Source: Opitutus sp. ER46
GTDB taxonomy: Bacteria; Verrucomicrobiota; Verrucomicrobiia; Opitutales; Opitutaceae
NCBI RefSeq assembly: GCF_003054705.1
Contig: NZ_QAYX01000021.1
Span: 124,001-188,000, forward strand
Length of the DNA: 64,000 nt
Direction of reading: 5' to 3'
Under the pieces are notes generated by a model. It was not told where the DNA came from. It searched no databases and saw only the letters and a list, made by a program, of their open reading frames with translations. Numbering within the stretch: the stretch's first letter is position 1; each line of letters opens with the position of its first letter. Of this stretch, positions 52,998-60,655 are shown in pieces. A program made the position numbers and the translations under genes.

Positions 52998-53013
52998 CCA
53001 CAACCCGTTGTGG
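52998..53013 (-). promoter_or_regulatory. NrdR-like box 2
   Basis: The 16-bp perfect palindrome CCACAACCCGTTGTGG is in register with box 1 at three helical turns. It sits about 385 bp upstream of nrdJ and about 290 bp upstream of the divergent gene, next to an AT-rich stretch. Confidence 0.6.
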
Positions 53014-53302
53014 TGTGTAAAATATAACGCAAATTCATGCTTACGCCTGCGGTCGTCCTCCTGTGAGGCCCGAGGGGCATCCCCGGGCCACTCGAATTGC
53101 GCCGAATTTTCCGTATCGGCAAGATATGCGCAACCCGCGGCGATGAGGTGCCGGATGCCCCCGGCCGGCGCAGCAAAAAAATCCGTCGCGAGGCGTACTT
53201 TTTTCGACCTCGAAGCGCCGCGTTGGCACGGGATCGAAAACTGCCTCGCAACCCGCTTGGGAAGCCGTTTTTGGGCTTGGGATTCCACCAGATCCTGGCG
53301 CC

Positions 53303-54016
53303 ATGGTGGGCATGCGTCGACGCCTCGACCAGATTCTCGCCAGCCTGGGATACGGTAGCCGAAGGGAGGTCCACGGACTTGTGGACGAAGGCCGCGTGAC
53401 CGTCGGCGGTACGCGGGCGGACGACGCGGCGGCCAAGGTCGAACCCGGGCAGGTGCGCATCGACGGCGAGCCGCTCGACCATCCCGACGGCCTGCTCCTG
53501 CTGCTGCACAAGCCGGCGGGCGTCGTCTGCTCCCACGAGGAGCGCGAGGGCCCGAGTGTGTACGGGCTGCTGCCGCCGCGCTGGCGGCGGCGCAATCCCG
53601 CGGTCACCAGCATCGGTCGCCTCGACAAGGACACGACGGGGCTGCTGCTGCTGACGGACCAGACCGAGCTGGTCCATCGGCTGACCTCGCCCAAGCACAA
53701 GGTGCCCAAGCTCTACCGCGCCACCGTCGACGCCGACCTCGCTCCTGACCTGCCGGCGCGTTTCGCCAGCGGCACGCTTCTGCTCACGGGCGAGGACAAG
53801 CCCTGCGCGCCGGCGGAGGTGCGCCTGCTTGGGCCGCGGGAAGCGGAAGTTACGCTCACCGAGGGACGTTACCATCAGGTGCGGCGGATGTTCTCCGCGT
53901 GCGGGGCGACGGTGCTGACGCTCGAACGCCGGCGGTTCGGCCACCTGGAGCTGGGCGACCTTCCCGCGGGTGAATGGCGCGAGCTGCCACTCACGACGTT
54001 TGGCGCGGCGGAGTAG
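53303..54016 (+). CDS. RsuA/RluB/E/F family rRNA pseudouridine synthase
   Basis: This 237-residue protein has an N-terminal S4 RNA-binding domain (RRLDQILASLGYGSRREVHG and VDEGRVTVGG) and a catalytic domain with the essential Asp in TSIGRLDKDTTGLLLLTD around 103-120. KYRATVD-like (LYRATVD) and the final EGRYHQVRRMFSACGATVL block around 185-203 complete the family pattern. It isomerises one uridine in rRNA; which position (16S 516 or 23S 2457/2605) cannot be decided. The ATG used gives MVGMRRRLDQ; the in-frame ATG three codons later is equally possible. It starts a plus-strand group with the YhbY-like and RDD genes, spaced 50-70 bp. Confidence 0.92.
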   Translation: MVGMRRRLDQILASLGYGSRREVHGLVDEGRVTVGGTRADDAAAKVEPGQVRIDGEPLDHPDGLLLLLHKPAGVVCSHEEREGPSVYGLLPPRWRRRNPAVTSIGRLDKDTTGLLLLTDQTELVHRLTSPKHKVPKLYRATVDADLAPDLPARFASGTLLLTGEDKPCAPAEVRLLGPREAEVTLTEGRYHQVRRMFSACGATVLTLERRRFGHLELGDLPAGEWRELPLTTFGAAE

Positions 54017-54066
54017 CTGCCTTCTGCCTTCCCTTCATCCCGCCCGGCCCCACACTCGCCGGTTTC

Positions 54067-54378
54067 ATGGCTGAATCCTCCCTTACCGGTGCACAACGCA
54101 CGTTCCTGCGCGGCCGCGGGCAACGGCTCGATGCCGCGTTGAAGATTGGGCGCGACGGCGTTACCCCAGCGCTGAACGCCGAACTCGACCGGCTGCTGCG
54201 GGCGCAGGAGCTGGTCAAGGTGCGGTTCGTCAATGCGGACCGCGACGAGCGGGCGGCCTTGTGCGAACGGCTGGCGGCCGAAGTCGCCTGCGAGTGCGTG
54301 GGCGCCGTGGGCCACACGGCGCTGTTCTTCCGGCAGAACCCGAACCCGGCCGACCGGCAGTACTCGTTCGAGGCGTAA
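54067..54378 (+). CDS. YhbY/CRM-domain RNA-binding protein
   Basis: This 103-residue protein starts at ATG 54067. It is a single CRM domain: LTGAQRTFLRGRGQRLDAAL at the N-terminus, KIGRDGVTPALNAELDRLL as the GxxG-containing helix region, KVRFVNADRDERAALCERLA, and the C-terminal strand ALFFRQNPN. In most family members the GxxG loop is Gly-x-x-Gly, and here it is IGRDG. YhbY associates with pre-50S ribosomal subunits. Location downstream of a pseudouridine synthase gene agrees with a ribosome maturation role. Confidence 0.9.
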   Translation: MAESSLTGAQRTFLRGRGQRLDAALKIGRDGVTPALNAELDRLLRAQELVKVRFVNADRDERAALCERLAAEVACECVGAVGHTALFFRQNPNPADRQYSFEA

Positions 54379-54446
54379 GGGATCGGTGGCAGGCGGTTTG
54401 CCCCGGAGCGTTGACGCTCGCTGGAGCCGATGCTTCCGTGCGCCAC

Positions 54447-55154
54447 ATGTTCACGATCATTGGCGGCGATGGCAGAGAATACGGGCCCGTGGCGGTGGCG
54501 CAGATCCGGGCCTGGATGGCGGCCGGTCGCGCGAACCTGGACACCAAGGCCAAGGCGGTCGGCACCGACGAGTGGCGTCGCCTGGGTGATTTTGCCGAGT
54601 TCGGCACGCCGGAGGGCGTACCGCCAACGATCGAAGCCAGCGTCGTGGACACGGAGGGGGACGCGGCGACGGACGCCGAGCCGGCAGAACGCCTGACCCG
54701 CCTGGCGGCGTGGTTTCTCGATAACGTGATCGCGTTCACCGTGTGCCTGCCCGGTTTTATGCTCATCGGGTTCTCGGTGATCATGGCCCTGCTGCGCGGC
54801 GGCACAGAGGTGGGCGATCTCACCGCGGGCCGCACGCTGCTAGGCTGGATGCTCCTGCTTGCGGGGGGGCTGATCCTGCTCGTGATCCAGGTTTACCTGC
54901 TGACCACCCGGGGCCAGACGCTCGGCAAATGGGCGCTCGGCATTCGCATCGTGCGCGTGGTGGACGGCGGCAATCCCGGGTTCATCTCGGCTGTCCTGCT
55001 GCGCCTGATCGTCCCCGGCATCATCGGCATGATCCCGCTGCTTGGCCTGGGGTTCCTGTTCTCGCTGGTCGACGTGTGCTTCATTTTCCGGGCCGATCGT
55101 CGCTGCATCCACGACTTGATGGCAGGCACGCGGGTGGTGAAGGTCGCTCCGTAA
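54447..55154 (+). CDS. RDD family membrane protein with N-terminal GYF_2-like domain
   Basis: This 235-residue protein begins at ATG 54447. The first 55 residues (MFTIIGGDGREYGPVAVAQ and IRAWMAAGRANLDTKAKAVG) match the GYF_2 fold, a small protein- or peptide-binding domain common in Verrucomicrobiota and Planctomycetota. The rest is an RDD domain: RLAAWFLDNVIAFTV with the Arg-Asp/Asn pattern at about 87-101, then TTRGQTLGKWALGIRIVRV near 155 and RCIHDLMAGTRVV at the C-terminus, with three to four membrane helices. RDD proteins have been proposed as transporters or scaffolds. It follows the YhbY gene by 68 bp. Confidence 0.87.
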   Translation: MFTIIGGDGREYGPVAVAQIRAWMAAGRANLDTKAKAVGTDEWRRLGDFAEFGTPEGVPPTIEASVVDTEGDAATDAEPAERLTRLAAWFLDNVIAFTVCLPGFMLIGFSVIMALLRGGTEVGDLTAGRTLLGWMLLLAGGLILLVIQVYLLTTRGQTLGKWALGIRIVRVVDGGNPGFISAVLLRLIVPGIIGMIPLLGLGFLFSLVDVCFIFRADRRCIHDLMAGTRVVKVAP

Positions 55155-55203
55155 CCGGCCAAACGCGGCGCCGACGGGGCGGAGAACCGTCTCGCTCCGC
55201 CGC

Positions 55204-56175
55204 CTAGACGACGCGGTCGATCATGGGCTCGCCGCGGCTGAATGCGGCGAGGTTGCGCAGGAAGTGCTCGACGATCGCCGTGTCCTGATCGGCCCGTCCG
55301 CCGGCGGTGTGCGGCGTGATGTAGCAGTTGGGCGTGGTCCAGAGCGGATCCTCCGGCGGCAGCGGCTCCACCTCGAACACGTCGAGGTACGCCTCCGCGA
55401 TCCGGCCGGAACGCAGCGCCTCGGCCAGCGCGCGCTGGTCGACGGTGGTGCCGCGGCCCACGTTGTAGAAGCGGGCGCCGGGCTTGCAGCACGCCAGCCG
55501 GCGCGCGTTCACGTAGTTGCGGGTGCTCTCGTTGTCGGGGAGCAGGTTCACGACGTGGTCCGCCTGGCTGAGCGCCGTGCTCACCGCCTCCTCGGGCAGG
55601 ATGCGCACGCCGCGCTCGCTGCGGACCTGCCGACGCACGGCCTGTACGTTGAGATGGAAGGGCGCCAGCAATTCCGCCAGCCGGCGGCCGATCGCCCCAT
55701 AGCCGAGCAGCAGCACGTTCTGCCCGGTGAGCCGGCGCGACTGGTAGCGCCGCTCCGCGTAGTGCCAGCCGTGGTCCGTGAGCTGGTCGCGGTGCGAGTC
55801 GAGCAGACGCCGGCCCAGTGCGAGCATCATCGCCAGCACGTGCTGCGCGCACGAATCGGCAAACACCGCCGACATGTTCGTGAACGCGCGGCCGCGCGAC
55901 CGGAACTCCTCCTTGAACTCCGGCGTGTCGTACCGCGTGTAGCCCGCCGTCGTCACCTCGACCCAGCGCAGCCGCCGCGCCGTGACGCACTGCGCGGGAT
56001 CCGGCTGGCCAAGGGCGACGTCGGCCTCCTCCAGGGCCGGATCCGCCCGGCCGGCGGAGAGGACGTTCGCCGAGGCGAAGTCGGAAAAGACCAGACGATG
56101 GCCGCGCGTGCCCTCGACGAGGAGGCGGGTGTCGGCGTCGGAGAACTTGGCGTTGCACCAGATCGTGAGGGGCAT
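55204..56175 (-). CDS. D-2-hydroxyacid dehydrogenase family protein
   Basis: This 323-residue protein starts at ATG 56175. The NAD-binding domain has VLLLGYGAIGRRLAELLAPF around 150-169 (Gly-x-Gly-x-x-Gly), DHVVNLLPDNESTRNYVNAR around 208-227, FYNVGRGTTVDQRALAEALRSG with the catalytic Arg, a Glu in EAYLDVFEVEPLP and His in YITPHTAGG. These three catalytic residues (Arg, Glu, His) are all present. The N-terminal substrate-binding half is diverged. It should interconvert a 2-oxo acid and its D-hydroxy acid with NAD(P)H. A GTGAAA array lies just upstream of its start; the following gene in the same direction is the sugar isomerase-like one, 221 bp away. Confidence 0.92.
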   Translation of the reverse strand: MPLTIWCNAKFSDADTRLLVEGTRGHRLVFSDFASANVLSAGRADPALEEADVALGQPDPAQCVTARRLRWVEVTTAGYTRYDTPEFKEEFRSRGRAFTNMSAVFADSCAQHVLAMMLALGRRLLDSHRDQLTDHGWHYAERRYQSRRLTGQNVLLLGYGAIGRRLAELLAPFHLNVQAVRRQVRSERGVRILPEEAVSTALSQADHVVNLLPDNESTRNYVNARRLACCKPGARFYNVGRGTTVDQRALAEALRSGRIAEAYLDVFEVEPLPPEDPLWTTPNCYITPHTAGGRADQDTAIVEHFLRNLAAFSRGEPMIDRVV

Positions 56176-56185
56176 GCGGAAAGGG

Positions 56186-56206
56186 AGAGTGAAAGTGAGA
56201 GTGAAG
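56186..56206. repeat. GTGAAA/GTGAGA short-period array, site 3
   Basis: The words GAGTGAAAGTGAGAGTGAAG begin 10 bp from the D-hydroxyacid dehydrogenase start codon. Unlike sites 1 and 2 it is on the 5' side of a gene. A small relative (GAGTGAAAGTGCGAG) lies at 56371-56385. Confidence 0.65.
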
Positions 56207-56261
56207 GTTAGCGAGCCAGTGAGTGGCATGGCCCTGTCGATCCCTCCGGGCAGGACACGGA

Positions 56262-56356
56262 GGTCACGGAGGTCGGAGGAGGGGCACGGAGCGAAGCCCG
56301 GCCGGTTTTCCTCCGTGTGCTCCTCCGGCCTCCGTGCGCCCTGTGCCGGGACCGAG
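56262..56356. repeat. CACGGAGG-word imperfect inverted repeat
   Basis: The left arm (56262-56301) is built from CACGGAGGT and GGAGGAGG words and the right arm (56318-56356) from their complements CCTCCGTG and CTCCTCCGG, with a 16-nt centre. The best stretch pairs CACGGAGGTCGGAGGAG-like words with one mismatch. It lies in the 221-bp gap between two minus-strand genes. Confidence 0.75.
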
Positions 56357-56396
56357 AACGTCCCTCCGAGTGAAAGTGCGAGTTGGGGGCTCGGCG

Positions 56397-57194
56397 TCAC
56401 CACCAGTGGTGTTCCTGGGCGGCGCGCAGCGCGGTCTCGAGCGACGGCAGGTCGGGGTGCCAGAGCTTTTCCCACTCGAGGCTCTGTGTCCCGGCGAAGC
56501 CGTCGGCCTGCATCGCGGCACGGACGGCCGCCATGGGAAACTCGCCCGTGCCGGGCAGCACGAATTTGTACGGGTGGGTCTTGGTCGGCACCGAGATGCT
56601 GTCCTTCAGGTGCACGTGCACGATATGCCGGTGCACGCCGCGCCAGGTCGTGACGGGATCCTCGTGGCCCATCTTCCAGGTGTTGTGCGCGTCCCACAGG
56701 AGCGCCGTGCCCGGGGCGACGGCGAGGAAGCGCTGGAGGGTCGGCACGCTGAAGAACCGGTTGTGCGTCTCCACCATGATGTCGGCCTGGTAGCCGTTCG
56801 CGGCGCGGACGTCGCGCCACCAGGCGACGGTCTCGGCGGCGGCCGCCAGGGCGCCCCGCTCGGAGAGCTTGGCCCCGCCGTCGAACACCCGCAGCCAGCG
56901 GACGCCGGCCGCCTCGGCCCAGGGCAGGAACGCGAGGAACTGCTCGCGCTCGGCCGCCTTCGCCTCCGCCAGGTGCAGCGAGGTGTCGAGGGAGATGATC
57001 TTGATCCGGAACTGTCCGGCCGCTTCGGCGAACGCCTCCGGCGATCCGTACTCGGATGCCAGATAGGCGGGGAGGTTGATGGTTTCGCCGAGCGCGCGCA
57101 GTTCAATGGCGTCCAGGCCAAACCGCTCGGCCAGAGCCACCGCATTGCGGAGATCGGCGTCGGGGCATCCCAGGGTGGAGAACGCGCGGACCAT
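56397..57194 (-). CDS. Sugar phosphate isomerase/epimerase-like TIM-barrel protein
   Basis: This 265-residue protein belongs to the AP endonuclease 2 (xylose isomerase-like) barrel family. It begins MVRAFSTLGCPDADLRNAVA and has FGLDAIELRALGE near 25, IISLDTSLHL near 72, ETHNRFFSVPTLQRFL near 142, ALLWDAHNTWKMG near 165, HIVHVHLKDS near 188 and LEWEKLWHP near 240. The His, Asp and Glu ligands of the metal site are present. Members isomerise or epimerise sugars or inositol derivatives. No operon partner identifies the substrate; the upstream MFS transporter is divergent, 89 bp away, and may serve the same sugar. Confidence 0.88.
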   Translation of the reverse strand: MVRAFSTLGCPDADLRNAVALAERFGLDAIELRALGETINLPAYLASEYGSPEAFAEAAGQFRIKIISLDTSLHLAEAKAAEREQFLAFLPWAEAAGVRWLRVFDGGAKLSERGALAAAAETVAWWRDVRAANGYQADIMVETHNRFFSVPTLQRFLAVAPGTALLWDAHNTWKMGHEDPVTTWRGVHRHIVHVHLKDSISVPTKTHPYKFVLPGTGEFPMAAVRAAMQADGFAGTQSLEWEKLWHPDLPSLETALRAAQEHHWW

Positions 57195-57283
57195 GGGACG
57201 GGAGCTTGGGGGAAAAGCGCGGCGGGACCAAGGCGCAAGTTGCCGGTTGCGCGGCCGGGGCGGGTTTGCTGTGTTGGGACCTT

Positions 57284-58495
57284 ATGTCCGTCTGGCTTGG
57301 ACGCGTGCGCGTGATCTTCGCTCAACCCGGGTTTCCCGGGGTGATGGCGTCCGCGTTCGCGCTGGGACTCGGCTACTCGTTCGTCGGCCCGTTCCTGTCG
57401 CTCTGGGGCACGCAGGAGGTGGGAATGCGGCCGTCGTACTTCGGCCTGTTCATGACCCTTACCTCCCTGAGTGCGATCCTGGTGATCACGCTTCTCGCGC
57501 GGTGGTCGGACACCCACGTGCCGCGCAAGGTAATGCTCCTCCTGGGCGGCACCGGGGGGGTGATCGGCTATTCAGTGTACGCATTCGTGCGGGAACCGTG
57601 GATCCTGCTGACGGTGGGATGTTCGGTGCTCGCGTTCGCGGCGCTCTGTTTCTCCCAGCTCTTCGCGTTCACGCGCGAGCGCTACTATCACGCCGAGATC
57701 CCGGGGCTCGGACCCGGCTTCCTGATGAGCATTGTCCGGGTGGGCTTTTCCGTCGCGTGGACGGCCGGCCCGTCGATCGGCGCGTGGATGATGGTGACCT
57801 ACGGCTTCCGGGGCTCGTTCCTGGGCGCGGCGCTGCTGTACTTCGTCTTCCTCGTCGGCGTGGTCTGGTTCGTACCCTACGAACGCCGCCCGGCCCATGT
57901 GCGCGCGGCGGTGCACGAACCCGTGTGGCGGGTGCTCACGCGCGGGGAGATCGCGGCGATGTTCGTGGCGTTCCTGTGCGTGTATGCCTCGCACACGATG
58001 AACGCGATGAACCTGCCGCTGATGCTGACGCAGGATCTCGGGGCGACGGGCCGCGACGTAGGTATCGCCTTTGGCGTGGGCCCGGCGGTGGAGATTCCGC
58101 TGATGCTCTGGTTCGGCCTGCTGGCGGGGCGCGGGTACTCGCTGCGGCTGCTGCGTATCGGCGGCGTGGTGACAGCGCTTTACTTCGTGCTGCTGAACCA
58201 GGTGCAGGCGCCCTGGCATGTGTTCATCGTGCAAGCGCTGCACGGCATGTCGTTTGCGATCATCTCCAACGTCGGGATCATGTTCTTCCAGAACCTCGTG
58301 CCCGGCCAGCCGGGCCTGGCCACGGCGGTGTACGCCAACGCGGCGAACGTCGGGAACCTGGTTGGCTTCTTCACCTTCGGCAACCTGGTCGGACCCCTCG
58401 GCCATCGGCGGCTCTTCCTTTGTTCCGCCGTTCTCGCCGGCGCCATGGCCGTCATCATGTTCCTGTACCGCGGCCGCGCCCGCACGGTCGCATAG
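57284..58495 (+). CDS. MFS transporter, sugar efflux/uptake type (SetA-like)
   Basis: This 403-residue protein has twelve membrane helices. The N-terminus is MSVWLGRVRVIFAQPGFPG, and the loop between helices 2 and 3 carries LARWSDTHVPRKVMLLLGG near 67-85, the variant of the MFS signature G-x-x-x-D-R/K-x-G-R-K-x seen in sugar efflux proteins (SetA/SotB). RERYYHAEIPGLGPGF near 139 and NLVGPLGHRRLFL near the C-terminus follow. ATG 57284 was chosen because the upstream 26 codons are not leader-like. A remarkable 19-unit heptamer array starts 2 bp after its TAG. Direction of transport and substrate are not predictable. Confidence 0.9.
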   Translation: MSVWLGRVRVIFAQPGFPGVMASAFALGLGYSFVGPFLSLWGTQEVGMRPSYFGLFMTLTSLSAILVITLLARWSDTHVPRKVMLLLGGTGGVIGYSVYAFVREPWILLTVGCSVLAFAALCFSQLFAFTRERYYHAEIPGLGPGFLMSIVRVGFSVAWTAGPSIGAWMMVTYGFRGSFLGAALLYFVFLVGVVWFVPYERRPAHVRAAVHEPVWRVLTRGEIAAMFVAFLCVYASHTMNAMNLPLMLTQDLGATGRDVGIAFGVGPAVEIPLMLWFGLLAGRGYSLRLLRIGGVVTALYFVLLNQVQAPWHVFIVQALHGMSFAIISNVGIMFFQNLVPGQPGLATAVYANAANVGNLVGFFTFGNLVGPLGHRRLFLCSAVLAGAMAVIMFLYRGRARTVA

Positions 58496-58497
58496 GC

Positions 58498-58630
58498 GGA
58501 GAGCGGAGGCGAGAGGCCGGAAGCCAGAGGCCAGAAGCCGGAAGCCGGACGCCGGATGTCGGATGTCAGATGTCGGATGTCGGAAGTCGGAGGCCAGAGG
58601 CCGGACGCCGGAAGCCGGAAGGCGGATGTC
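58498..58630 (+). repeat. Nineteen-unit heptamer array (consensus RGANGYC)
   Basis: Nineteen contiguous 7-bp units fill exactly 133 bp starting 2 bp after the MFS stop codon. Examples are GGAAGCC, AGAGGCC, GGACGCC, GGATGTC and AGATGTC. Positions 2, 3 and 5 are invariant or nearly so, and variation is confined to positions 1 (A/G), 4 (any) and 6 (C/T), with two exceptions near the ends. It is not a CRISPR array, because there are no spacers. The related words occur at 40315-40377 on the other strand. Confidence 0.9.
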
Positions 58631-58993
58631 CTTGGCACGGGGAAAGTGTCTGGGGTGGGGAGGGGGAAATGGGCCGGGTGTAGACCGGCGGTTGACGGAA
58701 AGTTCGACCCGAGGCGATGCGGTGCGAGGCGTCGGATGATCTCGGACCTTCCCGGCAAAGGGGGCGCGCGGTGCGGCGGGAGCACGCTGCGCCGCGACGG
58801 CGGGCAGCGGTGCGCGCATTACGCTCAGGGCTCGCAGTGTGGGCTGGGCTGGCCATGCCCTGCGCCCGTCGGGTCACGCACGGGCGCGGAGCCCCGCCTT
58901 GATCGGCGTTGACTCGCGCGGGGGGCGCGGCAGCCGTTGCTGATTCCTGCTTGCGTCCGCGGCACCGCCGGACGGCCCACCTTTCCCGCTGTC
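58631..58993. other. Gene-free region between the heptamer array and the kinase leader
   Basis: GC-rich sequence without a protein-like frame, repeat or obvious promoter was seen here. It would have to contain the histidine kinase promoter. A TTGACG word lies at 58692 but no matching -10 box was found. Confidence 0.5.
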
Positions 58994-59062
58994 ATGATTT
59001 CCGGATCCGACTCCCGCCTGCTCCCTCGCGCGGAAAACGCCCCGGAGGATCTGTCCTCATGA
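58994..59062 (+). CDS. Possible 22-residue leader peptide overlapping the kinase start
   Basis: A mini-frame starts ATG 58994, encodes MISGSDSRLLPRAENAPEDL plus two Ser, and ends TGA 59060-59062, overlapping the kinase ATG 59059 as ATGA. Such overlap could couple translation of the kinase to the mini-frame. There is no homology support, and it may be accidental. Confidence 0.3.
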   Translation: MISGSDSRLLPRAENAPEDLSS

Positions 59063-60606
59063 GCCCGTCCCCGGCCGAACTGCCCGCGGCGAACGTCTCG
59101 CGCCCGCTGCCCGACGACCAGGCGCGGCTGTTCATCGACAACCTGCCCCAGCTGGCGTGGATGGCGCGCGCCGACGGCTTCATCACCTGGTGCAACCGCC
59201 GGTGGCATGAGTACACGGGCACCACGCCGGAGCAGATCGAGGGCTGGGGCTGGCAGCGGGTGCACGATCCCAAGGCGCTCCCCGGCGTCCTCGACCGGTG
59301 GCGGCAAAGCATCGCGACCGGCGAGCCGTTCGAGATGGAGTTTCCCTTGCGGGGGGCGGACGGCGTGTTCCGGCCCTTCCTGACCCGCGGCACGCCGGTG
59401 CGTGATGCCTCGGGCGCGGTCACCCACTGGGTGGGCACCAACACTGACATCTCCGCGCAGAAGCAGACCGATCTCGCGCTGCGCCTCGCGCTGGAGGCGG
59501 CGTACATCGTGGCGTTCACCTGGGACATCCCCGCGAACCAGGTTTTCCGCTACCATAACGCCGAGAAGATGCTGCGGCCGACCGACGTGGAGCCCGATAC
59601 CTTCGAGGCCGTGCGCCACATGGTCCACCCCGACGACCGGGAGGCCTTCGAGCGCAACGTCCAGGCCGCGCTGCGCGATCCCAAGGGCGCGTACACGTCG
59701 GAGTTTCGCCTCATCGGCGTCGATGGGCAGACGCACTGGGTGCAGGAACGCGGGCGCGTGGAGTTCGATGTGACCGGCCGGCCATTACGGCTGCTCGGGC
59801 TGTCGCTGGATATCACCGAGCGGAAGCAGGTCGAGCTGCGCCTGCTGGAGGCCCAGCAGGAACTGCAGCGCCATGCGGTGCGGCTCGAGTCTGCGGTGGC
59901 GGAGCGGACGGCCCGACTGCAGGAGCTCGTGAACGAGCTCGGCACGTTTTCCTACAGCATCTCGCACGACCTGCGGGCGCCGCTGCGCTCGATCCAGGGC
60001 TTTGCCGAACTGCTCCGGGAGGAGCTGGGCGAATCGCTCGCGGAGCCGGCGCGGGGCTACCTCGACCGGGTGATCCGCGCGGCCCAGCGGATGGACGCGC
60101 TGATCCGCGACGTGCTCGAGTACAGCCGCATCACGCGCGCGGAGCTGACGCTCGAGGATATCGACACGGCAGAACTCGTGCGGGAGGCGCTGGAGACGCA
60201 TCAGGCGTTTCGCGGCGCGGGCGCGCAGATCGACGTGCTCGAGCCGATGCCGCAGGTGCGCGCGAGCCGGCCGGCGCTGCTCCAGACCGTCTCCAACCTC
60301 CTCGTGAACGCGGTGAAGTTCGTGGCGCCGGGCGTGGCACCACGCGTCCGCGTGCGGGCGGAATCCACGGGCAAGACGGTGCGGCTCTGGGTGGAGGACA
60401 ATGGCATCGGCATTGCCCCGAAGGATCAGGAGAAGGTCTGGGGCATGCTCGAGCGCCTCAATCCGGGCTACGAGGGCACCGGCGTCGGCCTCTCGATCGT
60501 GCGCAAGGCCGTCGAGCGGATGGGCGGCCGGGTGGGGGTGATCTCCGCCCTCGGCGAGGGCAGCCGTTTCTGGATCGAGCTGCCGGCGGCGGAAAGAAAG
60601 GGCTGA
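59059..60606 (+). CDS. Cytoplasmic PAS-PAS histidine kinase
   Basis: This 515-residue kinase has two PAS/PAC units (about 25-140, with NLPQLAWMARADGFITWCNR, and about 155-265, with VHPDDREAFERNVQAAL and DITERKQVELR). A coiled linker leads to a HisKA dimerisation domain with the phospho-accepting His303 in SYSISHDLRAPL. HATPase follows with NLLVNAVKF (N box near 415), VEDNGIGIAPKDQEK (G1) and GTGVGLSIVRKAVERMGG (G2). No membrane helices are present, so it senses an internal signal; the HisKA type with LRAPLRSIQGFAE resembles phytochrome-like kinases, which pair with single-domain Rcp1-like regulators such as those at 32784 and 39275. Its stop codon lies inside a GCTGAA repeat word. Confidence 0.95.
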   Translation: MSPSPAELPAANVSRPLPDDQARLFIDNLPQLAWMARADGFITWCNRRWHEYTGTTPEQIEGWGWQRVHDPKALPGVLDRWRQSIATGEPFEMEFPLRGADGVFRPFLTRGTPVRDASGAVTHWVGTNTDISAQKQTDLALRLALEAAYIVAFTWDIPANQVFRYHNAEKMLRPTDVEPDTFEAVRHMVHPDDREAFERNVQAALRDPKGAYTSEFRLIGVDGQTHWVQERGRVEFDVTGRPLRLLGLSLDITERKQVELRLLEAQQELQRHAVRLESAVAERTARLQELVNELGTFSYSISHDLRAPLRSIQGFAELLREELGESLAEPARGYLDRVIRAAQRMDALIRDVLEYSRITRAELTLEDIDTAELVREALETHQAFRGAGAQIDVLEPMPQVRASRPALLQTVSNLLVNAVKFVAPGVAPRVRVRAESTGKTVRLWVEDNGIGIAPKDQEKVWGMLERLNPGYEGTGVGLSIVRKAVERMGGRVGVISALGEGSRFWIELPAAERKG

Positions 60607-60655
60607 ATGAAGCGAAGGCTGAAGGGCTGAAGCGCTGAAAACCGAAGACGGAGGG
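60604..60655 (+). repeat. GCTGAA words after the kinase stop codon
   Basis: The TGA stop of the kinase lies in the word GGCTGA, and GCTGAAGGGCTGAAGCGCTG-like words continue for about 50 bp. The arrangement resembles array B at 40315-40445, in which GCTGAA words also begin at a stop codon. Confidence 0.7.

Larger units (their letters stand above)
52616..53302. other. Gene-free 687-bp divergent region between nrdJ and the pseudouridine synthase
   Basis: It holds a GC-rich 350-bp nrdJ-side leader with pyrimidine-rich tracts, then two NrdR-like boxes (52966-52981 and 52998-53013), an AT-rich promoter-like segment (53014-53040, TAAAATATAAC), and a leader for the plus-strand gene. Frames of up to 116 residues here, for example 52938-53288 minus, have no recognisable features. 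No B12 riboswitch core was found. Confidence 0.6.

Noticed and set aside
52938-53288. 116-codon minus-strand frame
   Set aside because: It overlaps the NrdR-like boxes and promoter-like sequence, has no leader, family motif or clear ribosome-binding site.
55178-55201. Terminator hairpin between convergent RDD and dehydrogenase genes
   Set aside because: A 7-bp stem (GGCGGAG/CTCCGCC) exists, but the loop is long and no T run follows.
58498-58630. CRISPR array
   Set aside because: Units are 7 bp, contiguous and without spacers, and no cas genes are present.
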